A stretch of DNA of 15,742 nt. It comes from Chloroflexota bacterium (lineage in GTDB: Bacteria > Chloroflexota > Anaerolineae > Caldilineales > Caldilineaceae). The stretch spans positions 1 to 15,742 of the forward strand of contig QEUW01000151.1 in NCBI GenBank assembly GCA_003577005.1, given 5' to 3'. The notes beneath the pieces are model-generated. The model had not been told where the DNA came from, did not search any database, and worked only from the letters and a program-made list of their open reading frames with translations. Position numbers and translations under genes: made by a program. This document shows, piece after piece, positions 9,254-15,742 of the stretch (the stretch's first letter is position 1; every line of letters starts with the position of its first letter).

Positions 9254-9310
9254 CGTATTGTACGACAATTCTTCGGCGCAAAGTGGGCAGGATGCCACTT
9301 TACCCTATCT

Positions 9311-11158
9311 TCAGCCGGGCAATGGAGGGATGGTGCCGCCCTCTACCGGCGTCTGGGTAGGGGTGGCGGTAGGTGTGGGCAACTCTGTCTCTGTGGGTGT
9401 GGGCGGCGCCGTAGGTGGAATGGGAGTTGGATTGATCGCGGTCGTGGTTGGCGTCGGCGATGGCGTTTCTGCCACGGGCGGTGGGAGCGGCGAAGGCGTT
9501 TCTTCTACCGGTGACGGGGAGGGCGATGGCGCTTCCACTGATGTCGCCGGCGGTTCTTCGGTCTCGACCAATTCGCTTGTTTCGGTGGCTTCTGGTGTGG
9601 GGCTGCTGGTGGGCGTGGGTGCGCTTGGCCGATCAAACGGCGAAGCAGCAGTGAACCAACTGTTGCGCGCCAGCAACGGCAAGTGGATATTCGGGGCGAC
9701 AAGAACAACTGTCGCACCATAGAGATGGAGCGGTGTATCTGCTGTCACTGTACGGGTTGCCGCTACCTGGACAACAAAATTGTTCGAGTAGCGATAGGCG
9801 TGTCCAAGTGTAGGTGTGCGACTCCGGTCGGATGTTCTATCACCCCAATCCCAGAGATATTCGTAATCTTCGTACTTTGCGTTTGGCAGAGGCGGACTGA
9901 AAATTGCCGTCAGTGTAACAGGTTGGCCGACGGAGGCCATCAAATCGCTACTGAAATTATGCGTGATGAGAAGGGTGGACAAGGGGCTCCCATTCCCAAT
10001 GTATGCAATCTGCGAATGGGTCGCTGCACCGCCATCGTTGCGCGCAATGACGTGAATGCCGTAGACGCCTGCGCTTGCATATTGGTGAGAAGCGACCGGT
10101 ACTGACGTTATATCGGGGGGCGTACCATCCCCCCAGCGCCAGGTAAACGCGGTGATCAAGTCTTCTCGTTCCACCGATACATTTGCGGTGAGCAGTGTGT
10201 TTACCGGCTTGGGGCCATTGTTAGACCCACTGATCACACGGGGTGGCGGGGGCACAACCATCAGGGTCCGAGTCCGTCGCAACGTGTTGCGGCTGTTGGA
10301 GGCCACCACCGTAACCTCATAGAATCCGAGTCGCTGGAAGCTGTGTTGCGGTCGCTCACTGAACTCATGGCCACCGTCCCCAAAGAACCATTCAAAAGAA
10401 ACCCGAGTGCCGCGATCCTTCTTTACCTCAAACTGTAAGGGGACGCCTAGACGAGGCGTTCCGACCCAGGTAAAATCCAGACCGGCAATCGTCTCGTCGA
10501 GGACAACAATGTCCGTGGTGCAAGTGTTAGATTGGTTGAACATTGGGTTGCGTGCGGTGACGGTCGCCCGGTAGTGGCCCGGCGCCGGGTAGCGATGGGT
10601 CACCACTGCACCGTCTAACCGGGGGCTGCCAGGGTAGCCCAGCGTCCATGAATAGGAGACTGGTCTACCCCTGGCAACCGAGGCTATCAATTGCACGGGA
10701 TTGTTGGCCTCCACCGGGCCGGTATCGTCGCATTCGAGCCCTTCGATACCGACTGGCAGGATACTATCTTCACTTACGAAGATATCTACTGAAGCTTCAA
10801 GCCGTTCATCGTTGCGCACTGCAATAACGCCAACCCGAAAATTGCCAGCATTTTGAAAGATATGGGGTGTGACCCGTCCCTGGGCAGTGGAACCATCGCC
10901 AAATGCCCATGTGTAGGTGTAGGTATCTTGATCGATTGTGACTGTAGCTGTGAAGACTGCCGGGATACCTGCGGTAATCGACCCGCTGGTCTCGATTGTC
11001 AACACAGGTTGTTCTTGCTGGAGTTGTGCCGCGCCAGCGACCGGATCATCCCCAGGGTCGTCTGGTTGGGCAAATGCGGAAGGTTCGCCAAAAATGAGGG
11101 TAAGCCAGAAAGCAACAGCAAGCGCTACAGCAATGAGTACAGGGAAGCGGGGGGTCAT
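9311..11158 (-). CDS. Exported PKD-repeat protein with Pro/Thr/Ser-rich C-terminal tail
   Basis: This protein of 615 residues has a signal peptide (1-31, cut near AFAQ). About five PKD-type beta-sandwich domains follow, recognised by the W-x-x-GDG motif and a later Y/F-x-V-x-V strand: WAFGDGS (84-90), WTLGYPG (171-177, degenerate), WFFGDGG (257-263), WRWGDGT (340-346) and WDWGDRT (436-442). Cys143 and Cys213 in the second domain could form a disulfide. After the fifth domain comes NIHLPLLAR (490-498), then a tail of about 110 residues made almost wholly of P, T, S and E (507-607), probably extended and possibly glycosylated. PKD domains mediate surface protein or carbohydrate contact; there is no catalytic domain, so an adhesive or structural surface role is likely. 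The start is supported by GGAG 6 nt before the ATG. It is encoded just upstream of the ligase on the same strand. The binding partner is unknown. Confidence 0.85.
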   Translation of the reverse strand: MTPRFPVLIAVALAVAFWLTLIFGEPSAFAQPDDPGDDPVAGAAQLQQEQPVLTIETSGSITAGIPAVFTATVTIDQDTYTYTWAFGDGSTAQGRVTPHIFQNAGNFRVGVIAVRNDERLEASVDIFVSEDSILPVGIEGLECDDTGPVEANNPVQLIASVARGRPVSYSWTLGYPGSPRLDGAVVTHRYPAPGHYRATVTARNPMFNQSNTCTTDIVVLDETIAGLDFTWVGTPRLGVPLQFEVKKDRGTRVSFEWFFGDGGHEFSERPQHSFQRLGFYEVTVVASNSRNTLRRTRTLMVVPPPPRVISGSNNGPKPVNTLLTANVSVEREDLITAFTWRWGDGTPPDITSVPVASHQYASAGVYGIHVIARNDGGAATHSQIAYIGNGSPLSTLLITHNFSSDLMASVGQPVTLTAIFSPPLPNAKYEDYEYLWDWGDRTSDRSRTPTLGHAYRYSNNFVVQVAATRTVTADTPLHLYGATVVLVAPNIHLPLLARNSWFTAASPFDRPSAPTPTSSPTPEATETSELVETEEPPATSVEAPSPSPSPVEETPSPLPPPVAETPSPTPTTTAINPTPIPPTAPPTPTETELPTPTATPTQTPVEGGTIPPLPG

Positions 11159-11437
11159 AGCTTTCTCCGGAACTTGAATAGAGCAACAATGGCGCGGCAG
11201 TGCTCAAGTCCTGGTTTGGACGGTAGCACGTCCATACCCGGTAACGAACGTATATCGCTGTCTGTGTTGTCTTTGCCTGTTTCGCAGACCACGGTGCCGG
11301 CAAAAACGACCGGTGCGGAAGCAGACGGACAAAAGTGCGCACCTACGATGCGCAACGGAACTCAGTATGGCTAAAGTGCGAGAAAGAGACGCGTGGTGGG
11401 CGCTGAACCAGCCACGTCGCCGGGTGGGTGAACTGCG

Positions 11438-11484
11438 GTATCCTGTCTCTATTACCTCACCGATCAACCTTTACGACAGGATAC
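11438..11484. repeat. 10-bp inverted repeat in the PKD-kduD divergent gap
   Basis: GTATCCTGTC (11438-11447) and GACAGGATAC (11475-11484) are perfect inverted arms 27 nt apart. The outer part of the right arm recurs as AGGATACT near 11512-11519. It could be a regulator site or a remnant repeat. I see no gene in 11159-11585: the open frames there lack ribosome sites and have Arg/Ser/Cys-rich, non-protein-like composition. Confidence 0.35.
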
Positions 11485-11585
11485 TCGCGATTCTATCGAC
11501 ACAGCAAGAGGATACTACAACTGTGTGGCAAAGTCAATAGACGTATTTTATTGTCTTCAGGGGATTTTAATGCCTGACGGTTGTT

Positions 11586-11769
11586 TTAGAAACTGTTTGA
11601 AAAGTCTCACCACGAAGCCTCGATGACCCGAAGGGGGCACGAAGAACAGCGGTTTACCTCTGATATTCTTTGTGTCTCTTCGTGTCCCTTGTCCCGTCGC
11701 CACCTGCCTGCGGCAAGGTGGCGACGGGGAAACCGGCGCCTTTGTGGTAGCTTTTCAAACAGCTTCTTA
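11586..11769. repeat. Repeat element C: same termini as A and B, different interior
   Basis: The left terminus is TTAGAAACTGTTTGAAAAG (11586-11604). The right terminus, read on the minus strand from 11769, is TAAGAAGCTGTTTGAAAAG. They match at 17 of 19 positions and share the TGTTTGAAAAG core with elements A and B. The interior is unrelated to A and B: CACGAAG/CTTCGTG-type short repeats (about 11608-11690) and a strong hairpin (11693-11728). No ORF, transposase or target duplication is visible. It lies in the divergent gap between the PKD gene and kduD. Confidence 0.7.
11693..11728. repeat. Strong hairpin inside element C
   Basis: CCCGTCGCCACCT (11693-11705) and AGGTGGCGACGGG (11716-11728) pair perfectly. 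The middle GCC-TGC-GGC extends the stem by 3 bp past one bulged A, giving 16 bp around a 3-nt loop. It is very GC-rich and lacks a following T-run (GAAACC follows on the plus strand). Confidence 0.7.
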
Positions 11770-11842
11770 GGCAATCTAAAATTGACTATCAGCCATTGTG
11801 TGAGCAGAGATAGCACGCCAGCGGGTTGGATCGCCGACGGTT

Positions 11843-11870
11843 TTGTACATCCCCGGCTCTCTGCTATGAT
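11843..11870 (+). promoter_or_regulatory. Candidate kduD promoter
   Basis: TTGTAC (11843-11848), a 16-nt spacer and TATGAT (11865-11870) form a moderate sigma-70-like pair. It would give a 5' leader of about 55 nt to the ATG at 11934. A TTGACA overlaps the end of this -10 (11870-11875), but it has no matching -10 downstream. Confidence 0.3.
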
Positions 11871-11923
11871 TGACATGTTTACGATGTAGCATGACCAGTC
11901 AAACTCTGGCGCACAGAAAAGTT

Positions 11924-11928
11924 GGGGG
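11924..11928 (+). promoter_or_regulatory. Ribosome binding site fixing the kduD start
   Basis: A GGGGG run lies 5 nt before the ATG at 11934. The in-frame TTG at 11922 overlaps this site and is therefore rejected as the start. Confidence 0.55.
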
Positions 11929-11933
11929 ATGCG

Positions 11934-12707
11934 ATGAAGCAGTTTGACCTGACAGGCCGCGCCGCCCTGGTGACCGGCGCCGGACGTGGGATCGGCAAGG
12001 CCATGGCCCTCGCACTGGCCGATGCTGGCGCCGATGTCGCAATTCTCTACAACACAAACTACAGCGCCACGCAGGCCGAAGTCATTGCGCGCGGCCGGCG
12101 CTTTCTGGCGCTCCAGTGTGACCTGATCAAAGCCACCCCCGACCAACTTGGCGACGCGGTGCATCAGGTGGTAGATGCCTTTGGCGGCATCGACATCCTG
12201 GTCAACAACGCCGGCATCATCCGCCGCACCCAGGCCATCGATTACTCGGCCCAAGACTGGCATGATGTGCTGCAGGTCAACCTGGACAGTATCTTTTTTC
12301 TAACCCAGGCCGCGGCGCGAGCAATGATGCAACAACCGGCGGAACAAGGGTTCCGCGGCAAGGTGATCAACGTTGGGTCAGTGCTCAGCTTCCAGGGCGG
12401 CATCTTGGTGCCGGCCTATGCAGCGGCGAAACATGCGCTGGCCGGGCTAACCCAGGCGCTTGCCAACGAGTGGGCGGCGCACGCCATCAACGTCAATGCC
12501 ATTGCGCCAGGCTATATGGTCACCGACAATACCGAGGCGCTGCGCAATGACCCCGAACGCAGCCAGGCGATCCTGGCGCGTATCCCCGCCGGGCGCTGGG
12601 GCGAACCGGACGACCTGGCCGGTGTGACGGTCTTTCTGGCCTCGGCGGCGTCGAATTATGTGCATGGAACCACCATCGCCGTCGACGGCGGGTGGCTGGC
12701 GCGCTGA
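11934..12707 (+). CDS. kduD: SDR family 2-dehydro-3-deoxy-D-gluconate 5-dehydrogenase (KduD-like)
   Basis: This 257-residue cytoplasmic NAD(P)-dependent oxidoreductase is of classical short-chain dehydrogenase length. It has TGAGRGIG (14-21) for coenzyme binding, NNAG (91-94), N116, and the catalytic S149 with Y162-x3-K166. The stretches LVNNAGIIRR, LSFQGG, NEWAAHAINVNAIAPGYM, RIPAGRWG and the terminal TIAVDGGWLAR closely match what I recall of KduD. KduD interconverts 2,5-diketo-3-deoxygluconate (DKII) and 2-keto-3-deoxygluconate in pectin and alginate or uronate breakdown, and it also accepts related ketosteroid or gluconate substrates. No kduI, kdgK or transporter is in the window, so the physiological substrate is less sure than the family. 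It starts a tight plus-strand cluster; the next gene begins 17 nt after its stop. Confidence 0.88.
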   Translation: MKQFDLTGRAALVTGAGRGIGKAMALALADAGADVAILYNTNYSATQAEVIARGRRFLALQCDLIKATPDQLGDAVHQVVDAFGGIDILVNNAGIIRRTQAIDYSAQDWHDVLQVNLDSIFFLTQAAARAMMQQPAEQGFRGKVINVGSVLSFQGGILVPAYAAAKHALAGLTQALANEWAAHAINVNAIAPGYMVTDNTEALRNDPERSQAILARIPAGRWGEPDDLAGVTVFLASAASNYVHGTTIAVDGGWLAR

Positions 12708-12712
12708 GTCAC

Positions 12713-12717
12713 GGAGG
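12713..12717 (+). promoter_or_regulatory. Ribosome binding site of the helical hypothetical gene
   Basis: GGAGG lies 7 nt before the ATG at 12725. It selects this start over the earlier in-frame opening at 12692, which would overlap kduD. Confidence 0.75.
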
Positions 12718-12724
12718 AACAGCT

Positions 12725-13384
12725 ATGGGCGAACTCACTCCGCGCGAAAGCCAGGCTATGGAAAGCATCCTCGACAACGAGGCGCTGACCAGCAATCTCG
12801 ACGATGCTGCCGCCCAGGTGCTGCTGGATTGGGGAACAGCCTACGCCAGGGAGATCGCACAGCGAACCGCCGGTCTGGACGACGCGGAGGCGCTCCTGGA
12901 GGAAAAACTCCAGGCGACGCACCGCCTCATGCGGGCGGTGAACCAGCGGTTTGACCCAGCTATACTGGCTGAGTTCGAGAGCGATCCGCAGGCTCGTGCA
13001 CAAGCGGATCGCCGGCTGCTCAAACACCTGTTGGAGCAGGCTGCGGTCATCGAGGGGGCGCAACTTGTCAAACCGGCGGACGAGCAATTGATCGGATTCG
13101 CACAGGATGAGCTGGCGCGAGCAGGCACGCCGCAAGCGCTGATCACAACGCTGCGCCGTTTGGTTGAACAGTACCTAGAACCACCGCCCACACCTGAAGC
13201 TGCCGCGCCCGTGAGCCAGAAAGACGAACCAGCCGAAACAGAGAAGCCGGCTGCACCCTCATCTGTACTCGCAGCAGAGGATGAAGCCAGCGTCCAAGCA
13301 GAACGGCAGCCGGTACGCTGGGGTCCTTGGGTGACACGGCTGGCGCACCGAGTTCGCACCGCCTTAGAACGATTGAAAAAATAA
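12725..13384 (+). CDS. Unrecognised helical protein with basic C-terminal helix
   Basis: This protein has 219 residues and matches no family I recognise. Residues 1-150 are rich in Ala, Leu, Glu, Gln and Arg with heptad-like spacing, and look like several alpha helices. Residues 152-195 are a Pro/Glu/Ala/Ser-rich flexible linker. Residues 198-219 (WGPWVTRLAHRVRTALERLK) form a basic amphipathic helix that could bind membrane or nucleic acid. There are no Cys residues, no signal peptide and no hydrophobic transmembrane segment. A good GGAGG site at 7-nt spacing and normal codon texture support it as real. It lies 17 nt after kduD and 32 nt before the PLD-family gene, so all three are probably co-transcribed. 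Function is unknown. Confidence 0.75.
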   Translation: MGELTPRESQAMESILDNEALTSNLDDAAAQVLLDWGTAYAREIAQRTAGLDDAEALLEEKLQATHRLMRAVNQRFDPAILAEFESDPQARAQADRRLLKHLLEQAAVIEGAQLVKPADEQLIGFAQDELARAGTPQALITTLRRLVEQYLEPPPTPEAAAPVSQKDEPAETEKPAAPSSVLAAEDEASVQAERQPVRWGPWVTRLAHRVRTALERLKK

Positions 13385-13416
13385 GCAAAATCTTTGGTAG
13401 AGAGCTTCCCATCGCC

Positions 13417-14640
13417 ATGAGCCGCAGAAGGACCAGCAAATCACGCACCAGCACCTCACACATCGATAACCGCCGGTTGTTGATCATCGGGCTGGTCGTT
13501 TTTCTGTTGTTGATCTACTACCTGGCCACCGGGTCGGACCCACTGGGCCTCTTTGAACCTGAGGAGGGCACCCCGCAGACCGCCGTGACGCAGACTGCCC
13601 CCGCGCAGCCGACCCTCATGGTAGGGCAAGGCGGCGAATGGTGGAGCGTCTACTTTACCGAGCCGGTGGGCCGTGCGACTGGCGATGATCTCACCGGTAC
13701 GGTCGGCGAAGCGTTGATCCAGCGCATCCACGATGCGCAAACCAGTATCCGCATCGTCGCTTTTGAGTTCAATCTGACGCCGATCGCCGAGGCGCTTATC
13801 GACGCTCACCAGCGCGGTGTCACTGTGCAGTGGGTGACCGATAATGAATACGGTCTCACTGCGGACCAACAAGAGGGCCGTGGACAATTTGCCCTGCTGC
13901 AAGAGGCAGGGATCGAAGTCCGCGCCGATACCCGCTCGGCGTTGATGCACAACAAATTCTGGATCTTCGACGAGCAGACCGTCTGGACCGGCTCGATGAA
14001 TGCGACCCTCAATGACATCTTCCGCAACAACAACAACGTCCTTGTGATCGAATCCCCTGCCGTCGCCGCCATCTACGAGCGAGAATTTGCCGAGAAATGG
14101 GAAGGCCAGTTTGGTCCCACCTCACCCTCGACCGCCGACCGCCAGGCAACCACGCTCGATGGCTCCTCGGTGCAGGTCTACTTTGCGCCAGAAGACCGGG
14201 TGATGGGCCAATTGATCCCGCTGGTGGACAGCGCCCAGACGAGCGTGCGCTTTATGGCCTTCTCGTTCACCCAGGCCGGATTGGGCGACGCCATGATCGA
14301 GCGCGCCCAGGCGGGGGTGGATGTACAAGGGATCTTTGAAACCCGCGGGAGCGAGACCGCGGCAAGCGAGCTGCCCCATCTCTTCTGCGCCGGCTTGCCG
14401 GTGCGCCAGGATGGTAACCCTGGCACCTTTCATCATAAAGTGATCGTCATCGACGACGCCATTGTGGTGACCGGTTCGCTCAACTTCTCAGAGAACGCCG
14501 ACCGGAGCAATGACGAAAATGTACTCGTGGTGAGCAATCAGGATATTGCCAGGTTGTATCTGGAGGAGTTTGACCGCCGCTGGGCAGAGACGACAGCGCT
14601 TGCCGCAGATAAGTTTGACTGCTCGCAGGTCAGCCGCTGA
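13417..14640 (+). CDS. Membrane-anchored phospholipase D-family protein (two HKD motifs)
   Basis: This protein of 407 residues has a basic N-terminus, one transmembrane helix (about 20-37, LLIIGLVVFLLLIYYLA), a Pro/Thr/Gln-rich spacer (about 45-72), and then two PLD half-domains. Motif 1 is H178-N-K180-FWIF-D185, followed by TGSMN. Motif 2 is H339-H-K341-VIVI-D346, followed by TGSLNFS. Both HxKxxxxD motifs are complete, so a phosphatidyl-histidine-type mechanism is expected. The layout (N-anchor, exported catalytic domain) resembles bacterial PLD-like, Nuc/EndA-related and cardiolipin-synthase-like proteins; I cannot tell phospholipid from nucleic-acid substrates by eye. The ATG at 13417 has only a weak, distant GAGAG upstream. 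Longer in-frame openings would overlap the preceding gene. Residues C324 and C402 could pair outside the membrane. It ends 61 nt before the convergent mutY stop. Confidence 0.85.
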   Translation: MSRRRTSKSRTSTSHIDNRRLLIIGLVVFLLLIYYLATGSDPLGLFEPEEGTPQTAVTQTAPAQPTLMVGQGGEWWSVYFTEPVGRATGDDLTGTVGEALIQRIHDAQTSIRIVAFEFNLTPIAEALIDAHQRGVTVQWVTDNEYGLTADQQEGRGQFALLQEAGIEVRADTRSALMHNKFWIFDEQTVWTGSMNATLNDIFRNNNNVLVIESPAVAAIYEREFAEKWEGQFGPTSPSTADRQATTLDGSSVQVYFAPEDRVMGQLIPLVDSAQTSVRFMAFSFTQAGLGDAMIERAQAGVDVQGIFETRGSETAASELPHLFCAGLPVRQDGNPGTFHHKVIVIDDAIVVTGSLNFSENADRSNDENVLVVSNQDIARLYLEEFDRRWAETTALAADKFDCSQVSR

Positions 14641-14642
14641 GC

Positions 14643-14690
14643 GATGGTCCATCGTCTGTCGTCCATCGTCACATTCACGGCCCATCGCCC
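14643..14690. repeat. Short direct repeats between convergent PLD and mutY genes
   Basis: GTCCATCGTC occurs at 14647-14656 and again at 14661-14670 (14-bp period). A related CCCATCGCCC follows near 14681-14690, and GATGG-T-CCATC (14643-14653) is a small palindrome. This 61-nt gap has no T-run on either strand, so no intrinsic terminator is seen. Confidence 0.45.
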
Positions 14691-14701
14691 AGCAGGTGGC
14701 G

Positions 14702-15742
14702 CTACATCCCGTGGCTGCGCAGCGCCCGAATGATCTTTTGATCCGTGACTGGAAAGGGATAGGCGTCGAGTTCGCCCAGCGCTGCCCAGCGCCAATCTGC
14801 GCAGCCGATGGCCTGAGGTTCGCCGCTGAGATGGCAGGCATGAAAGGCGTGCAATGTCATGCGGAAGTGGGTGAAGGCGTGCTGCAGGGTCGTAAAGGCT
14901 TCGCCCACCTCGATCTCGATGCCAAGCTCCTCAGTGATCTCGCGGCGGAGACAGGCGCGCAGGTCGGTGTCGATCGCCTCCAGTTTGCCGCCAGGAAACT
15001 CCCAGAGACCGCCCAGCATCTTGTGTGCGGGCCGCTGGGCAATGAGCAAGGACGAGTGAAAAGGTTCACCCTGCCAGATGATGCCGGCCGCCACATCCAC
15101 ATGCGGTGTGGCTTTACGGGGCGTTGTGACTGGCCGCTGCGTCTGGGTGCCGTTGGCCGCGGCCTGGCAGAGCTCTACCAGCGGGCAGAGCAGACAGCGG
15201 GGACTTTCCGGCGTACAGATGGTGGCGCCCAATTCCATGAGCGCTTCGTTGCATACACCGGCAGCCCCGGTTGGCGCCGCCTCGACGATGTGCCGGGCCA
15301 GACGCCACAGTTCCTTGCGCGTGGCGGTTTCGTCCACTGGCTGGTCGATATCGGCCAGCCGGCTGAGCACCCGTTTGACATTGCCGTCGAGGATCGGCTC
15401 GGCCTGGTTGAAGGCCAGGCTGAGGATGGCGCCCACGGTGTACTCGCCGATGCCGGGCAGTCGCAGCAACGCAGCGCGGTGGTCCGGCATTCGGCCACCG
15501 TGTTCGGCCACAACCTGTTGCGCCGCCTGGTGTAGATTGCGCGCCCGCGCGTAGTAGCCCAATCCTTCCCAGAGCTTGAGCACGATCTGGAGATCGGCGG
15601 CGGCCAGGGCCGGGAGGGTCGGCAGGCGCGCCATCCAGCGGAGGTAGTAGTCCACCACCGTCTCCACCCGCGTCTGTTGGAGCATAATCTCGCTGACCCA
15701 GACAGTGTAAGGATCACGCTGGCCGGCCGGTGCGTTGCGCCA
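14702..15742 (-). CDS. mutY: A/G-specific adenine DNA glycosylase MutY, N-terminus beyond window
   Basis: MutY is a base-excision repair enzyme that removes adenine mispaired with 8-oxoguanine. The frame is open through the right edge. Beyond the first in-window Met it continues upstream as WRNAPAGQRDPYTVWVSE, the conserved MutY opening, so only about 30 N-terminal residues are missing. Visible marks are SEIMLQQT (with the catalytic Glu), the helix-hairpin-helix LPGIGEYTVGAI, ILDGNVKRVLSR (with the catalytic Asp), and a 4Fe-4S cluster loop C-x6-C-x2-C-x5-C (CTPESPRCLLCPLVELC). A C-terminal NUDIX-like domain for 8-oxoG recognition carries WEFPGGKLE and RREITEELGIE. The NUDIX box is incomplete (the early Glu is displaced), as is usual in MutY, where it binds but does not hydrolyse. 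It converges with the PLD gene. Nothing suggests inactivation. Confidence 0.95.
   Translation of the reverse strand, partial: WRNAPAGQRDPYTVWVSEIMLQQTRVETVVDYYLRWMARLPTLPALAAADLQIVLKLWEGLGYYARARNLHQAAQQVVAEHGGRMPDHRAALLRLPGIGEYTVGAILSLAFNQAEPILDGNVKRVLSRLADIDQPVDETATRKELWRLARHIVEAAPTGAAGVCNEALMELGATICTPESPRCLLCPLVELCQAAANGTQTQRPVTTPRKATPHVDVAAGIIWQGEPFHSSLLIAQRPAHKMLGGLWEFPGGKLEAIDTDLRACLRREITEELGIEIEVGEAFTTLQHAFTHFRMTLHAFHACHLSGEPQAIGCADWRWAALGELDAYPFPVTDQKIIRALRSHGM

Noticed and set aside
9350..9440. G-rich plus strand opposite the PKD tail as a G-quadruplex
   Set aside because: The G runs are mostly GG with long loops and are explained by Pro/Thr codons on the minus strand.
10853..11374. 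173-codon plus-strand open frame over the PKD start
   Set aside because: It is antisense to the PKD N-terminus and has no family features; the stretch beyond 11158 has no ribosome site of its own.
11607..12263. 218-codon minus-strand frame across element C and kduD
   Set aside because: It runs through the repeat and antisense to kduD, so it is not a gene.
14546..15535. 329-codon plus-strand open frame
   Set aside because: It is antisense to mutY and overlaps the end of the PLD gene; composition is not protein-like.

Overview
This is a bacterial chromosomal window with moderately high GC in the genes. I suggest a Chloroflexota member of the Caldilinea/Anaerolineae kind. The clues are a secreted PKD-repeat protein with an 'LPLLAR'-type motif before a long Pro/Thr/Ser tail, a very large O-antigen-ligase-like membrane protein, orphan CHAT and DUF2283 genes, and many short palindromic intergenic repeats. 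This placement is inference; no rRNA or marker gene is present. No tRNA, rRNA, CRISPR array, transposase or prophage gene is visible.

Layout. Positions 1-501 (+) are the C-terminal half of an M24 metallopeptidase cut by the window edge. A convergent gap (502-983) holds repeat element A and a long inverted repeat with a T-run. Positions 984-2987 (-) encode a secreted S41 (C-terminal-processing) peptidase with its own promoter. The divergent gap 2988-3405 carries repeat element B. Positions 3406-4554 (+) encode a stand-alone CHAT-domain (caspase-like) protein. Next, all +, come gnd (6-phosphogluconate dehydrogenase), a small chimeric DUF2283 protein, and a membrane-anchored TlpA/ResA-like thioredoxin that overlaps it by 4 nt. 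A 12-bp hairpin separates these from two minus-strand genes: an O-antigen-ligase-like membrane protein (7043-9232) and a PKD-repeat exported protein (9311-11158). A 15-bp perfect palindrome encloses the ligase start codon. The divergent gap 11159-11933 holds repeat element C and small inverted repeats. Then (+) comes a tight cluster: kduD-type dehydrogenase, an unrecognised helical protein, and a membrane-anchored phospholipase D-family protein. It converges on a 5'-truncated mutY (-) at the right edge.

How the genes work together. Most are housekeeping or cell-envelope functions and do not form one obvious pathway. gnd (oxidative pentose phosphate pathway) and kduD (ketodeoxyuronate catabolism) are sugar enzymes. 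The S41 peptidase, TlpA-like protein, ligase, PKD protein and PLD protein are all predicted to act in or outside the membrane.

The least explained signals are these. Three non-coding elements, A, B and C, share the same approximately 18-bp inverted termini around hairpin-rich interiors. A start codon lies in the loop of a perfect 15-bp stem. A short ORF appears to join the start of a toxin-like nuclease to its usual DUF2283 neighbour. I do not see a convincing multi-gene novel defence system; the CHAT protein is the only candidate effector and it has no recognisable partner here.
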